A stretch of 64,000 nt of DNA. Source: Piper betle (taxonomy: Eukaryota > Streptophyta > Magnoliopsida > Piperales > Piperaceae). Location of the stretch: the NCBI GenBank assembly GCA_033002965.1, contig JAURVB010003208.1:62001-126000 (forward strand), given 5' to 3'. The translations under genes and the position numbers were made by a program. Shown here piece by piece: positions 11,294-24,093 of this stretch; position 1 is the stretch's first letter, and each line of letters opens with the position of its first letter. The notes under the pieces are model-generated. The model saw nothing but the letters and a program-made list of their open reading frames with translations. It was not told the origin of the DNA and made no database searches.

Positions 11294-12474
11294 GAAAAAG
11301 ATAATTTCAGTATGCAGCGAAATATATACAACAAGTAACTAAGAATTAGTATCGAAATTAAAAATCTTGTTCTATACAGATATTAAACAATTATAAGTGA
11401 TAATATACAAATAATCACAACAAACGTTGATAAACAAGTTCAATTAAATAAAGTACAATAATTTGCATATGAGCCAAAATTAATTAAAGTACAAAAGTTT
11501 AAGGACAAGGAAACAAACATAAAGATTTTCAAAGAGGTTCTCTATTGGTATATATTCTCTTCTACACCATTGTATCTTACGGTTGTGTAAGTCTTCTATG
11601 TTTTACTATGACCAAACCAAATGAGTGTTACAATCTAAGTGTACTACCACTTGCTCGTCACTAACTAAGACTTAAGTGTTTCACAAGTCACGTATCTTTC
11701 ACTGCACTCACCCTAGAGCCGGCTTCACAAGGCATTATTGTCATTCACCCCTTGACCTCTAGCTCGATTTCACAAGCCAAAACTTGACACTTTAAGTTAC
11801 AAAACCACTCGGCCTCACTTCACCCAAAGTGTACACCAGTCCCTAGTGCAAGCATACACCACATGGTCAACACGATCTTTACAACACACAAAAGAGATAA
11901 TATACACTAAGTGTAGCACAATTTCTTGTCAAAATAGGGTTGATGAAGGGAAAGTTATCCGAAGCTTATGTCTAATGTAGTTCTTCAATCTTATTCCAAA
12001 TTGCAATCTCACTTTAAAACACTACAACACGTCGAATATTCGAATATGAGATCTTCTTTTACATTGATAACAGACTCTTTATATAGATGCATAACTCCAT
12101 AGTTTGCCCATAGCTCTCAACCACATGAGTAATGTGGAGTAGGCTTTTCTGAACTCCCATACAAGTTTCCCTCTCAAGTTTGAACCTAAATTCAAATAAA
12201 TCTACACAATCAAAGCTTTAGGTTCCACTTGACTATCCAGTCTTCAAGAAATCTTCAAGGCTTCAACCTTCGTCCAACTATCATGATCGAGATCGTGTTC
12301 AAGTCCATGTCCACAACATGTTCACCATAACATGTCCAACTTCAATCCAAAATATCAAGAAATTCCAGATTAAACAAATTACAATTGCACTTTGAGTAAA
12401 CTAGCCATAGTTCAACCAAACTTTATCATAGAGCAATTCATCACGCAATCCACATGATTTATGTTTTATCAACA
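11201..12474 (-). mobile_element. SIRE-like Ty1-copia LTR, unit 2 copy
   Basis: On the minus strand it starts TGTTGATAAAACA at 12474 and ends CCCCAACA at 11201 (1274 bp). The preceding purine tract (GGAGAGATT) fits a polypurine tract. The copy is co-linear with 5168-6433 and contains the same GA tract (11254-11292). Confidence 0.6.
11254..11292. repeat. (GA)n microsatellite
   Basis: About 19 GA units at the position homologous to 5223-5261. Confidence 0.95.
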
Positions 12475-12819
12475 AAATCTCTCCTTTTTGATGATGACAA
12501 CATATGTAGCTTGTAACAAGGTTTTAAGCTAATCCTCATAAAGTAAGCACTAAAGACCATATTCTTCACATTAGCTCCTTAGCTCCAACAAGTCTTTCAA
12601 CACTTGGAGAAAGCCAGCCAAGTACACTTAAAAAGAAATCCTTTTAGCTACATGAAAACGTGAGTGTTTCTATTCATCTCATGTAAACAAGAGTAACCCT
12701 AAGCTTAGGAGATAAAGCAAACACTCCCCCAACATTCGGCAAAACCTAAAATACATGTTTCCCCCACTTTGTTATCTAAAAAATGCACAAAATGCATAAG
12801 GGAAAAAAACTAATCTTGC

Positions 12820-13290
12820 CAAGGAGAGCCATCCGGATCATAAGCAAAATGGTAAACCCTCAAGAGTACAGAATAAGCAGCAGAGAAATCTCGAATGTAT
12901 CTCTCGTGATTTGTCTCCATCCGAATTAGCCGATCATCCAAATTACGAATTTGGCTATTAAGCATTCTTAATTACTCATCATAGATGTTTAACCAAGCAT
13001 ACATTGAATTCAATTGAGTGTTTAACCAAGCAAAATAATCAACTAAGCTATCAAGCTTATTCGGCTGTGATGGAATCTCGTTGGCTATAGGGACATCCTC
13101 GATGTGCGTATCATCATGATCATCATCTGATTACAAGTTAAATTCTTTGGTTGCATCAATTGTATCCAAGGCTTCATTTAGTTCCCTTTTATGTCGAGCA
13201 TCTTCATCTTCTTCAACAAAAACTAGAGAATTGGGCTCTATCTAAGACCTTTTGTTGTTTTGGGAAGCTAATCGAGGCTCAGTTGGTGTA
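12820..13290 (-). pseudogene. Retroelement coiled-coil ORF remnant, unit 2 copy
   Basis: Co-linear with 6770-7254. At the place where unit 1 lost a base, this copy reads straight through (NKLDSLVDYFAWLNTQL), which shows that the two parts belong to one protein. It carries its own lesions elsewhere, including stops in the upstream half, so it is also decayed. Confidence 0.45.
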
Positions 13291-13744
13291 ATCTTCATCA
13301 TCTGAACTAGAACATCTTTACAACATTGATTTAGTCCTCTCCATTTCCTCAAGATTACTCTGCACATCTGTTTAATTTACCTACAAGAATGTATCTTTGA
13401 AATAGCACATGCGAAGTCACATTTTCAAAATAAGTGACATCCCATTCATTTTGAACACCTAAAGAATCAACAATATCATCAACTGAGATTCTAAATTGGC
13501 GTCCATCCACTAATCACTGCACTCAAGTTAGACTGTATTCATTCATAGAGTGATAAAATTAGGCGATTAATGTGAAGACCGAATCTTTTATGTTATTTAT
13601 TTATCTATTTTATTTGATTCAAGTGGTTGGAGATTGACCTAGGATTTTTATTTTATTTTATATTATAATTATATCAAGTTCTAGAATCCTTTTATAGGAA
13701 AAGATGGAGTGTGTCTAGGTTAAATTGTGTAAATTTTATATGGA

Positions 13745-16627
13745 TATGATTTTTTACGAGCCAGGGTTTTAGGTCTAGATCTTGGTCGTTGCAGCATTTC
13801 TAATCCGTTTGGAATTTGCAGGGTATCTCATTGGCATCCATCTTAGGGATTTCGGATCATTGGATTGTGCCGTTATGGGCCTAGCTTGATTGAGTCACAG
13901 ATTTTCCGCCTATTGAGTTCAAGGTTTGAGGATGAATTAGCCTTCTAGCCTCGATTCCCGCCTATAGATGCACTTTTAGGATTCGAGTCAGTTTTGACTT
14001 TGGATGGTCTCGACCCGAGCTTTTCGTCTATACTTATATTGCATATACCCATAGGTGGGTCCCACTAGACCACAAGTTGTCGGACGTTCAGATTGTGTCA
14101 TGTGGCACGATCTAAGCTGTACCATTCTGCCTTTGATTTTTAGTGACTTTCCCATATTTTCGGAGCTTTACACCCATAGCGCCACCGCCACTTCGGCTCG
14201 CCACCGGCAAGTCTCTAGCACACCCCAGTCACCGAACGGGCACCCCATGACTGTGTCATGGCGGCTTTCTATCCATGCCTCTCATGACCGCCAAAGCCAA
14301 CTACCCCGAAAAATACCCTATGCCGAGATCTTCCGCTTGAGACTGACACCAACTTTCGTCGTGGCCGCAATCGCTGCCGACAACTTGCACTTGACCGGCG
14401 GCGTTTTCGATTGTTTCTAGCCATTTTCTTGCCGGACACCTCCAATCGTTAATCTAGATAGTTTCCTCACTCGACAACGAATCTTTCGAGACCACCCATG
14501 ACTATCTCCTTGGCTGCGATGGCGCTGGCAACGTCGCCGCATCCGACGGAGATACCGCCTCTGTCCGGCTGTGTTTCTACCAGCCGATGGCTGGACCTTG
14601 CCGATCGCCACTGCCATCACGTTCCCCATCCTCGTCTTTGTCGATCGCAACTGGTGTCAGCCTCCATAGTGATGCGGTCGGCATTTTTTGACGATAGCCA
14701 TCGGTCCCCCTTTCGGCCCATCTGCCTGTGTTCATGTCCACTTGGCAGTGTCTAGGATTTTCCAGTCTGAGCCCGTGTTCGTGTTCATCATTCCAATCCA
14801 AACCAGCCCAATAGTTTACTCGACTTAGACTAAGTTAACTTGGCCCAACTCAGATCGATTTAGCTATTTGATTTGGTTAAATCCTTTTCGGATAGTTTTC
14901 GCCCCTTTTTGCACCGTTTTCGGTAATTCGATAACTATATAGGTTAAGATGACTATTTAGATGATTTAACATGTTTAGATGTTATGAATATTTTTCCATA
15001 TTTATTGTTTTATTATTTATTTATTTATTTATCATTATTCATTTCTTGTTATTCGTGTATTTATTGATTATAATGAATTTTTATGTAATTGTTTATTATT
15101 AATAATGATATATTTACTTATTAATATTAGTCTTATTTATGTTTACTAAATTTTATATATTTATTTATTTATCTATTTGGTTGTTCAGGTGTATGTTATT
15201 ATTTATTTTTATTTAATTATGCATTTTTGCATTGTATAACTATAATGTTATTAATATTCATGATTAATGAGTATTGAGTATTTATTTATTTATTTATTTA
15301 TTGAATTCCTAGATATATATTTATATATTTATATATTTTTTAACACGAGTATATATTGATATAAACTCGTGTTTACCCGGGTATTTATATACTATAATTA
15401 TATTATTATTTTATGATTAGAGTATTATTTATGTTCAAGCATTTATTATTTATCTAATTATCTATGAGTGCATTTGCTTGTTTATTTATTTATTTATTAT
15501 TTATTATTATTATGTCTCAATTTGCATACCACGCGTTTAGTTATAAGTTTGTTAGCACTATTTTCTTTATTAGAATGTGTTGATGATATAAGCACATACC
15601 ATAAGCTTGCATTAATAGAGACATCCGTATTTTACTTAGTAGTGGGTTTCGATAAAGGTTACAGAGTCCAAGCTCACCATAGATGTGCCGATGCACTTGG
15701 AGCTTGGACCATAGGTTTGTAGGACTCTTCCTTTGCTTAATCTTTGTTTGACTCCATGCGTGTCAAGTTTAGCCATGTTTTACACGTAGGACGACATCAG
15801 CAGCATTTTATCGGATCTTTGTGATGTCGGGCCATTTTAGCCGTGTTTTTTGCACATGTTTAATAAAACTTCAAGGTTGAGACCACTTGATGGTTTTTGA
15901 AAGGTAAGATCCATAAATTAAGTATTAAATCCTCTCTTAAGCCTATATATATAAATATGAGGGTTTATAGCTTTTACGATTAAGAGTGTGTACGAGATGT
16001 ATGGACGGCACTAGTACTCTTTCAAACTGTGACGTAGTGCGAAGTATGAGGGTATTGCATAACACAACACCTCTCCAAAATTTGTGGTACTAACTTAACC
16101 ATTCCTTTTGCCACTCGAGTACTATGGCGGGTGTGATATGGAGGTTGTGAGGGCGTAAGTATTATATGTATGAATATGAATATTAGCCATGCATGCGCGC
16201 CAGTACTTGTTTAAATATGTTTGATTACCGCCCAGTGTGAAGTAATTTTAAAGTTTCCTAAGTTTTCATGGGTAATGGAATACCCATATGCCTGTTTGTA
16301 TTTGTTATTTTTCGGATCAATAACACTCGTTACTTACGTTTTTCATATTATATATGTAGGTCTTGCAATCCTCAGTCGACTTTGGTGGGAGGATAGAAAA
16401 AGCTACACACACTTGAGCTCAACGTAGTTATTTCTTTTCTTACTTTTATTTATAGTTGATGTATTTTAACTTATATTTAACAATGTTTTCCATTCTCATA
16501 ACGCCAAGCGGGTTGTTTCGATCTATTTTATCGATCGAGTCTTACTGACCAAAACTTTAGACACGACTCGACTCGATCGTAATATTTCTGATTTGGTTCA
16601 TAGGTGAATTGAAATTGAGGTGTTACA
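13745..16627 (+). mobile_element. Truncated Tekay/Del-type solo LTR
   Basis: This copy of the LTR bounding the element at 28742-38299 runs from about position 260 of that LTR (GGTTTTAGGTCTAGATCTTGG) to its end, GAGGTGTTACA at 16627. It contains the GC-rich block (14160-14760), the TTTA-rich stretch (15000-15500) and the downstream block with CACTAGTACTCTTTC. The 5' end is missing. The open frames inside (for example 14055-14420) are by-products of the GC-rich LTR block, not genes. Confidence 0.75.
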
Positions 16628-17919
16628 GAGTAGATCAAGCCCATGTAGATTTTGACCTTGGATATTTAGGGGTGATTAGCTTAGGGTAGGGTATCTTTGA
16701 GTGTATCTCTTGTGGAGATATCTTTGGGGTTTTTTTACGTACCCAAATTTCCTGTATGTTAGATTTGAGAGGAAGGGTCGATCCTCACCACCGCTTCTCC
16801 CCTTCTCGCCATCTTCTCCGTCTCGTTGCTAGGTATGCCCTCTTTTGTGTACCTATTTAGGGTGGGTCGCATTACACTCATGTTCATGTTGCATATAGAA
16901 CTCCTGAGGGACCAGTTGCATTGTGCATGATTTTTATGCCCTATTGTTAGTGTATAGCTATGTTTATCTTTTGCTAAGTACCTGGTTTTGTTTGGAATGC
17001 TTGTAGTTCTGCATGTGAATGTTTATTGTCGCGTAGAGAGTACCTTATAACTATGCTTCGGGCTTGCTTTAATATTTATTTATTTCTTTGTGTCGATGCA
17101 TGGTTATTTTTACACTCTTGCATGGATATGTTTGGTGCAAAGATTTGTGTAAATTACTTCTAACTCTCCATTACTAATTCCTACTCCAGACCCATGCGAT
17201 GGTTATGGGAGGTTTGGACACCATTGTTCTTAGCCCTCATAAGTACTTGCCAACTCTAATTGCTATTACAAATCAACATGGATTACTGTCGGTCATCAAA
17301 ACAAATATTGTTATTGATCAATTGTGATATTAAGCGATGATCAAAATAACCAGTTATTGTAAGGCATGTGTTTATTTACAGCTTCGTTGGGACTTCCCAA
17401 GTCCATTTGATTGATTACATGTCCATTAATCCCCTTTATTTTATTACACTTATGTTTGATAAATTGGTAATATCTAATTATAACGTAATTATTTATTACT
17501 TGCAATCATTTGGCTTCTTGAACTCTTATAGATCTTCATGCATGATAATAAAAATTAAAATTGAATAAAAAAACCGGTTGTTTTTTCTGTGTGCACGGAT
17601 AGATGGGTCACTACATTAATCAATATATTATATTTAGACTACATACGAGAAAAAATCATATTACATGCATGTACGATCAGGCTAATTAAGTAAGTTGGTA
17701 ATGACATTACAATACTTAGTTCTTTTAGGAACTAGCTGATCGACTTTTGCTATTAATTAACTAGTGAATATGACCCTTTTTTTATTTTGGGTATAGTGGA
17801 TCAGTATTAACGTTATAAATTGAGACAAAAGGTTTATTTGGGAACAGTATAATAATTGATTGTATATAATGTCTCATACAATGTACAGATTGAATTAATT
17901 ATCGTGATATTATTTATTC

Positions 17920-17921
<2 letters not shown>

Positions 17922-17961
<40 letters not shown>
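17922..17961. repeat. (TA)n microsatellite
   Basis: About 20 TA units within the gypsy LTR. The matching place in unit 1 (about 9080) has only a short TA run. Confidence 0.95.
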
Positions 17962-17963
<2 letters not shown>

Positions 17964-19039
17964 TACGACCATTATATCGATATCTAACTTTAAAGTGTTA
18001 TTAAATAAATTAGGCATTAGTTCTGTGTCATGTTAATTTATGACCTTATAGTTACTCCTAACTATGGGAATGGTAAATTAATTGTAATGAATAAATTGCT
18101 AACGAGTAGTTAGGGCACATTAATAGATATGATTATATTTAGTTTTGGCCAAATTAATATGTTATCATGTGACTTATTATTCTAATTATTTTATATAGTT
18201 GATGAAGCATAAATTAGATTATTAATTTATGAGTTAGAATGTGGATATAGCTTGTCTGTTAGCGTAATTTAATCATTTGAGGAATCATCATTGGTTTAAC
18301 CGTTTTAATATTTTTTTGGTTGCTATATATGATTAATTATTAATTTATGAGTTAAGAAATGTTGACATCCTTATGATCCAAGTAGTTGTGGTGTGCTTTG
18401 ATTTTTCTTGATAATAACTAATGATTAAGTGTGACCATATAAAGTTAGTTGGTGTTAATTAATTAAATAATGATAATTATTGTTCACTTATAAATAATTG
18501 AGTAAATGATTAACTAATTGTTGTGGTATATATTTTACTATTTTTTATTGTAGTTAGTTGTGTGTTGCATATCATATCATTTCATGCATTAGACTACGGA
18601 ATTATACGTGTTAACGTATAAATTATTTGTGACTCCCAAATTTGGAATTTATGTCATGTTCATGGTTCCTTCGAGGAGTTCTAGGTCCGTATAATTACTT
18701 TTAATGTTATAAATTTATATTTTTGTAGCCTTTGTCAAGTTGAGCTTTGATTCGACTACTGTGCACCGAGCGCAACCAGGTTGAAGGAATTGACTCAATT
18801 CTACACAGGGCCACACACTTAAAATTATTTGAAACATGGAATACTTGCCCCTTGGCCAAAAGGGGTGACGGGCTGTAATGGTGCATGGCAATTTATTGTG
18901 CACTTGTGATATCGAGAAGTTGAATCAATAATAAATATTGTTAAGTACACGTTGTGGGCCACGTACAGTGTGTTTGCATGCATGAGATTGTAGCTAGATA
19001 GGGTGTCCATCCCACCCGGCATAATTAGAGTTTCACATT

Positions 19040-19925
19040 GGTTTATAATTACTAAAAAAATTGATTAATAATGTTATGGAATATATTGACTTGCTTCTTG
19101 TAATTATATGGCTTAGTGTTTTAATTACTGACATGAAATTGCCTCCGTAGGTTCAAGCATGGATAGATGTGTTAAAGCTGTGGATAGTTAGAGGACTAAT
19201 TGAGATGAAATAAATGAGTGGGTACACCCCGAATCAAATAAAACATCCACAATGAGTCCTTGCATTAGAATTTTACCTTGAACAATGTATCATCCTCCAC
19301 ATTGTCCTCGACTTCAACTACATAGAGCTTCGCCTTTCCCTTGTCTTCTGGTTATGCAGGTGTCAGGCGGCGAATAGGAGCTGGTGCGTTACCCTTCTTG
19401 TGTCACTCCATTTGTAAGTATCATGTCCTCCCATAGTTGTAGAACCTATGGGCCTCCCTGCTGCCTCCCTGAACACATCTTATTGCAATTAGGGCACCGT
19501 CCCAGCTGGGTATCCTCATGCTTCCTTTCAAGGTTCCCCTATATGTTAACCGATGGCTCTACTGTTGGTGTCCTGCTGGCCTGTTTTAGTTACTGAGAGG
19601 GTTGGCATTCTTGTGCTGCAAAGTACCCTTACCTTGCTTCTGTGCATGGTCGTACTCTAACACCAATTGTAGCATCAATTAGTGGCCGATTCGATCACCT
19701 TTGTTAGCATACTCCTTGGTACTATAACAATCTTACTCCTTTGGCCTTCTCGGTTCAGATCTGTAAGCTCCGATTGGTGCAAAATGCTCCTGGACAATGG
19801 GTTCCACCTATAATGACCCGTCTTAGCCGGCTGGTACACAAAAATGCAAAAGAAATAAAAATAAAAAGCAAGTATATGCATCATAACATGGAAAATAATT
19901 ATGCTTGAAGTATAATGTAACAAAA
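19040..19925 (-). pseudogene. Decayed gypsy gag/protease-linker remnant
   Basis: Read on the minus strand, frames broken by many stops retain traces of a gypsy gag. There is a zinc-knuckle-like stretch (CPNCNKM near 19490, then GHDTYKW near 19420), followed by a linker similar to those before gypsy proteases (LYVVEVEDNVEDD, around 19320-19280). The frame at 19675-19923 may be the upstream gag part. All parts are degenerate. The orientation is opposite to the LTR at 16628-19037 and the same as the LTR at 20935-23160. Confidence 0.45.
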
Positions 19926-20183
19926 ATGATTAAATATGAAATTCAAATATCTCTGAGAATTTGTTAACCATAAAATAAATCATGATATATTAAATATAAC
20001 ATGCAACAATAACATAAGGCAAACTAACTAAACAAAAACAAGTTCCACAACCTCCAAATCATTCCCCATAGTCACAATTATAACTCAAATAATATAAAGA
20101 AGAAGTCCAATTTTATTAATCAATTCTTCCAACTTGGGTTGGTAAGGGAACCACCAACCACACCTTTAACCATCAGTCTGAAG

Positions 20184-20424
20184 TAGGGTTGCTAATTGAG
20201 CGAGCCAGCTCGTGAGCATTTAGCGTTCGGCTCGGCTTGACTCGACTCGAAACTCGACATTTAAATGCTCGACTCGAACTCGAATCTTACAAGCCGAGTT
20301 TGAGCAAGGTCGTGTTCGACTCGACTCGACTCGGTTATAACTCGAACTCGACTCGAACTCGACTCGTAGCTCGACTCGAACTCGACTCGATAAAATAATA
20401 TAATAATAGAGTCATTATATTATT

Positions 20425-20456
<32 letters not shown>

Positions 20457-20815
20457 GCAATATAATTACAAAGAAGCAAGATAGTTGAGATGGTAAGTAT
20501 TCACCTTGATGACTTTAAGGTTGTGGGTTCAAACCACATTGGCCTCATTTTTTTTAAAGTGAGGTACTTTTGACTTTTAATCGAGCTAGTTTTGAACTAA
20601 CGAACGAGCTGGGCGAATGAGCTCACAAAATTAAACAGTTTAAGTATATTCGAGCTCGAGTCGAGCTCGAACACATAAAAGATATTCGAGTCGAACTCGA
20701 GCATGTATGTCCAAAACTCATTCGATCTCGAGTCGAGTTCGAACGAGTTTCAAACTATTCGAGCCGAGTTCGAATACATGTTGAGCTCGGCTCGCTCACT
20801 CAATTAGCACCCCTA
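20184..20815. mobile_element. hAT-type fold-back MITE
   Basis: The ends are inverted: TAGGGTTGCTAATTGAG at the left and the complement of TAGGGGTGCTAATTGAG at the right. Both arms are full of GACTCGA/TCGAGTC motifs and can pair over roughly 200 bp. An 8-bp target duplication with one difference (GTCTGAAG at 20176-20183, GTTTGAAG at 20816-20823) is the length hAT elements make. No transposase is encoded. The central loop holds a TA tract (20425-20457) and a tRNA-like sequence. Confidence 0.88.
20475..20545 (+). pseudogene. tRNA-like sequence (Val GAC-like) in MITE core
   Basis: TAGTTGAGATGG at 20482-20493 fits the pol III box A consensus, and GGTTCAAACC at 20526-20535 resembles box B. A 5-bp anticodon stem (CCTTG/TAAGG) holds a 7-base loop with GAC at the anticodon place. 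A T stem (TGTGG/CCACA) holds GTTCAAA. The acceptor stem pairs at only about four of seven positions, so it is not a working tRNA. It could be a tRNA relic or a SINE head. Confidence 0.45.
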
Positions 20816-20934
20816 GTTTGAAGCTGTTCACTTGCGGTCACAAAATTGTGTTAGTGATAAAACTACTAAGTCATATAATTACATAAAACAAGTCAATATA
20901 TTCCATATTACTATTTATCAAGTTTGTTAGCTAT

Positions 20935-23160
20935 TATGAGCTATGCCGAGCTCCAATTATGCCGGGAGTTGTGGCCGCCCCATATAGCTGCAATCCCATG
21001 TATGTTCATACACGCTATGTGGCCCACAACATGTAATTACCGATATTTGTCATTTACTCACCCTCTTAGTATCATAAGTGTATAATGTGTCATCTTATGC
21101 CATTGCACCTTATCACCTCTTTCGGTATGGGGGAAGGTATTTTATCTTTTAAATAATTTTAAAGGTGTGGCCCCGTGTTAGACTAAGTGCTTAAGTGCAT
21201 AATGTGTTGTCTTGTTCTTTGACCCGGTTGCGCTCGGCGCATGATGGTTGACTTTGGGCTCAGACCGACTAGGGTTGCCAAATTGTAATACAGCTGAACC
21301 GATGTGGGAGCAACAAAATTGGATTCTAGTCTGAAGAATAACAAAAGATTAGATCATACTCAACAAGATCTAAATGAATGTTATGAATACGTCATGAAAT
21401 AATATCACACAGTAAGAAAAATCAATGAATTTTCAAAAGTTTATTAATAATTGATTTATTAATCCGTAAATATACAATCATATTAAAGCATAAAGCACCC
21501 AAAAGTTAATAACAATTAATTCAAATTATAACCAGACATTGAATAACTATAACCAAATATTTACTAATATTTTCCTAAAACATAATAACTTATTGACTTA
21601 CTAGCATTTATATAATTATTAACATTAATATATTTTCATTCAACACGACAATCACTTAAACGAGGAAATATATTAGGATTACCGTCTCAACGATCAAAAT
21701 CACAATTAGAACTTTTAATTAATACAAGTATTTAACAACAATTTAGCACATAACATATACTTTTGCCATTAACAATAATTAGGGTATACTTATACTATTT
21801 GATTAACCTTTTTACTTATTTCCAAATATTTACCCGGCCATTAATTAACTCATTCCATTAAATTATTTAAAATAATTTGTGTTATCATAATTTAAGGAAA
21901 ATATTTGTAAAATTATTTTAAACTACTCACTAAAGAAATGTTTGAACTTTATTTATTTTAAGCATGTTATTACAATCCAACAATTAAGGTTATTAAAATT
22001 TTGATAACCTATATTGCAAACCTTAATTGATCAATTATTAAAATAATCAACTTTATCTATTTTGTAGTTAATGTTAAGCTGTGAATAAAGTTTAAGAATA
22101 ATTCTATCATGACTGGCATAGTAATCACATAATATTAATTTTAAACACGATAAGGATGCTAACTTTATTTTATAAATTCCTTATAATATTGTATATACTT
22201 AATTTATTAATGGCATACCATAAACTACAAATACTAATTATATTATACAAAGATTAATAGTGATTTAATTAATCCATTTGCAACAAAACATGGTTGAAAA
22301 TTAATTAATAGCTAACCAATAATGGTTACAATTTTGTATCACTTACACAGTTAAATCCAACACTGGCATTTTAATATTTTAACTTAAAATTATGAAGTAT
22401 AATTTATTTAAAAGTATCATTCATTTGTTCTTTTGCTAATTAACACCAATACAATGATAAAATTAAATAAACTATTTACTAACAAACAGAAAAGGAATAG
22501 TCGGGGGAGAAAAATCATGCAAAGCAAAGGTTGTGCTTCGCAGTGCACCAAGACGTACATGCAGCCATGCACCAAGGTGCATAGCTCACAACCATATGCT
22601 TCAGAAGAAATTTCCCACCAATCCTAGACTACACCAAAGTCCAACAACTCCTCTAATTGACTCCCTTCCAAGGATATCAACGTCACAAAGATGTAAGTGA
22701 TGAAACCATAATAATTAATAACACTGCGTAGATAAAGAGTGTATTCTCAAACTAAAGAACCGTTAAAGAAAACATGAAATCTTTTAAATACAAAACAATG
22801 ACCTCAACTAATAATTAGAATTCAAAATGAACAAGACCAGAAACAACCAACAAGGTCAACATGATGAAGAAACAAACAAAGAGGAAAAGAAGAAGGTGGG
22901 GAGGAGGAAAAGAAGTAGGTGGGGGAGAGGATCGACACCAACAATAGCCTACCTAGTGTCCATACCCCTTCGCACTATCCACTCTATTTAGCATTTGAGG
23001 GTGATCTTGGCTACCTATCACAACCATAAAATCTCTCCTTATCTACAAAAAATCCAATCCCTAAAGGATCTCACTGAAACCTCCCCATAATTCTCTCCCA
23101 TCGTAACCAAATTATCTACTAAATTTTAACAAAAAATTCTAGCCATACAAACTCCTTTGT
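20935..23160 (-). mobile_element. Inverted, diverged copy of the gypsy LTR
   Basis: The reverse complement matches 16628-19025 in order. Shared blocks include the purine/pyrimidine-rich stretch at 22880-22960 against 16785-16830, TGTGGGCCAC at about 21020 against 18954, and CCGGCATAATT at the inner end (20958 against 19016). It is more diverged than the two tandem copies are from each other. The open frame 22433-22627 has no recognisable product. Confidence 0.5.
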
Positions 23161-23169
23161 CCAAGGGAA

Positions 23170-23197
23170 AATTATTATTATTATTATTATTATTATT
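23170..23197. repeat. (ATT)n microsatellite
   Basis: About nine ATT units. Confidence 0.9.
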
Positions 23198-23224
23198 TTG
23201 TGGTTTTTACACTTTCAAATCAGA

Positions 23225-23535
23225 CTAGTCAATTGGTTACCTGACCACATTTCCTCTGGAGTTTTCCCTTCGAGTACAGCATGGGGTCACCTATAGATGA
23301 TGTAACATGTCATATTCATTGCTTCAGCCTAGAACATCTTAGGCAACCCCGGTATTTAACCACATGCATCTTTCCTTCTCTAGCAAAGTCATGTTCATCA
23401 TTTTAGCAACTCCATTATGTTGAAGTGTGTATGGTGTGATGAAATATCGGCTTACACCTTATTATTGGCAAAACTCAACAAATTCCTTAGACTTGTACTC
23501 ACACTCCATTATTTGATCTCAAATATGTGAGCTTC
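23225..23535 (-). pseudogene. Ty1-copia integrase relic
   Basis: The minus strand read from about 23535 downward gives a frame with several stops that still matches the copia integrase core and its downstream part: KEFVEFC, then PYTLQHNGVAKMMNMTLLEK, ERCMWLN and NEYDMLHHL. In intact elements this is the stretch around the conserved P-Q-Q-N-G-V-A-E-R motif, with the catalytic glutamate in that motif replaced by lysine here. It is isolated, with no gag, RT or LTR nearby that I could pair with it. Confidence 0.6.
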
Positions 23536-23599
23536 TTTGTAGTTTGAGTTTCCACTCCCACTTTCCACTGTTTAAACATGGAGAAAATTTCATCTTATG

Positions 23600-24093
23600 C
23601 TTCATCAAATATACACAGAGAAATTCAGAATTTTGGGCCTAAGACATAGAGTTGTCTGGACTGGTTCTACATATGATGGGGAAAAAATCGTAAAGAGTCT
23701 TCTATGTGTCCTTTGGCTCTGAAATTTTACATGAGACTAGTGGCCTTCTAAAGGAATGTCCGTGCAAAATCTCAGAGAATTTTGCACCCAACTATCTTAT
23801 GAATCGAATTTTGTAAGGAGAAACATAGATTAGAGTTAAACCCAAGCTCTCTGGAGTGTGAATGTACGACATTCTACCTTGAGAGTTTTACAACTTTCCC
23901 TACTTGAGAAGATTCTATCCCAGAATTTGTCTAAGGGATACTACCACAATTTTATACCATAAAATGTAGGGCATGCTACCCTCATGTACAATACTCAAAG
24001 CTAGAACATGCTTGCCATCATACATAAAGCACTTACAATCTCCAATTTGCAGTCCGCATACATGCTAAACATACATCTTCATTTTTCTGCTAC
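23600..24093. repeat. Dispersed repeat shared with 46640-46860
   Basis: Blocks such as GGGCCTAAGA, CTGGACTGG, CTAAAGGAA and AGAGAATTTTGCACCCAA recur in the same order near 46640-46860. No coding capacity. It is probably part of a gypsy LTR, inferred only from recurrence. Confidence 0.4.

Larger units (their letters stand above)
10020..19037. repeat. Tandem segmental duplication, unit 2
   Basis: This is the second copy of the block described for unit 1, in the same orientation. It lacks the TRIM, lacks about 230 bp of copia internal sequence, and carries an extra truncated gypsy LTR at 13745-16627. Homology with unit 1 runs out near 18835. The LTR then continues to about 19037, sequence that unit 1 lost at the junction. 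Confidence 0.8.
13571..19037 (+). mobile_element. Gypsy LTR, unit 2 copy, split by another LTR
   Basis: Candidate boundaries are TGTGAAGACC at 13571 and GTTTCACA ending at 19037, which form complementary termini. Removing the LTR inserted at 13745-16627 leaves about 2.6 kb. The segment 16628-17052 (with a C-rich stretch at 16785-16830) is the middle part absent from unit 1. The sequence after 19037 starts TTGGT, a possible weak primer-binding site. No matching 5-bp target duplication was found, so the ends are provisional. An inverted copy lies at 20935-23160. Confidence 0.45.

Noticed and set aside
14055..14801. Several overlapping open frames on both strands
   Set aside because: They lie in the GC-rich block of a truncated gypsy LTR, recur in the same block of the other LTR copies with different frames, and resemble no protein.
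20475..20545. Functional tRNA-Val gene
   Set aside because: The acceptor stem pairs at only about four of seven positions, and the sequence lies inside a MITE.
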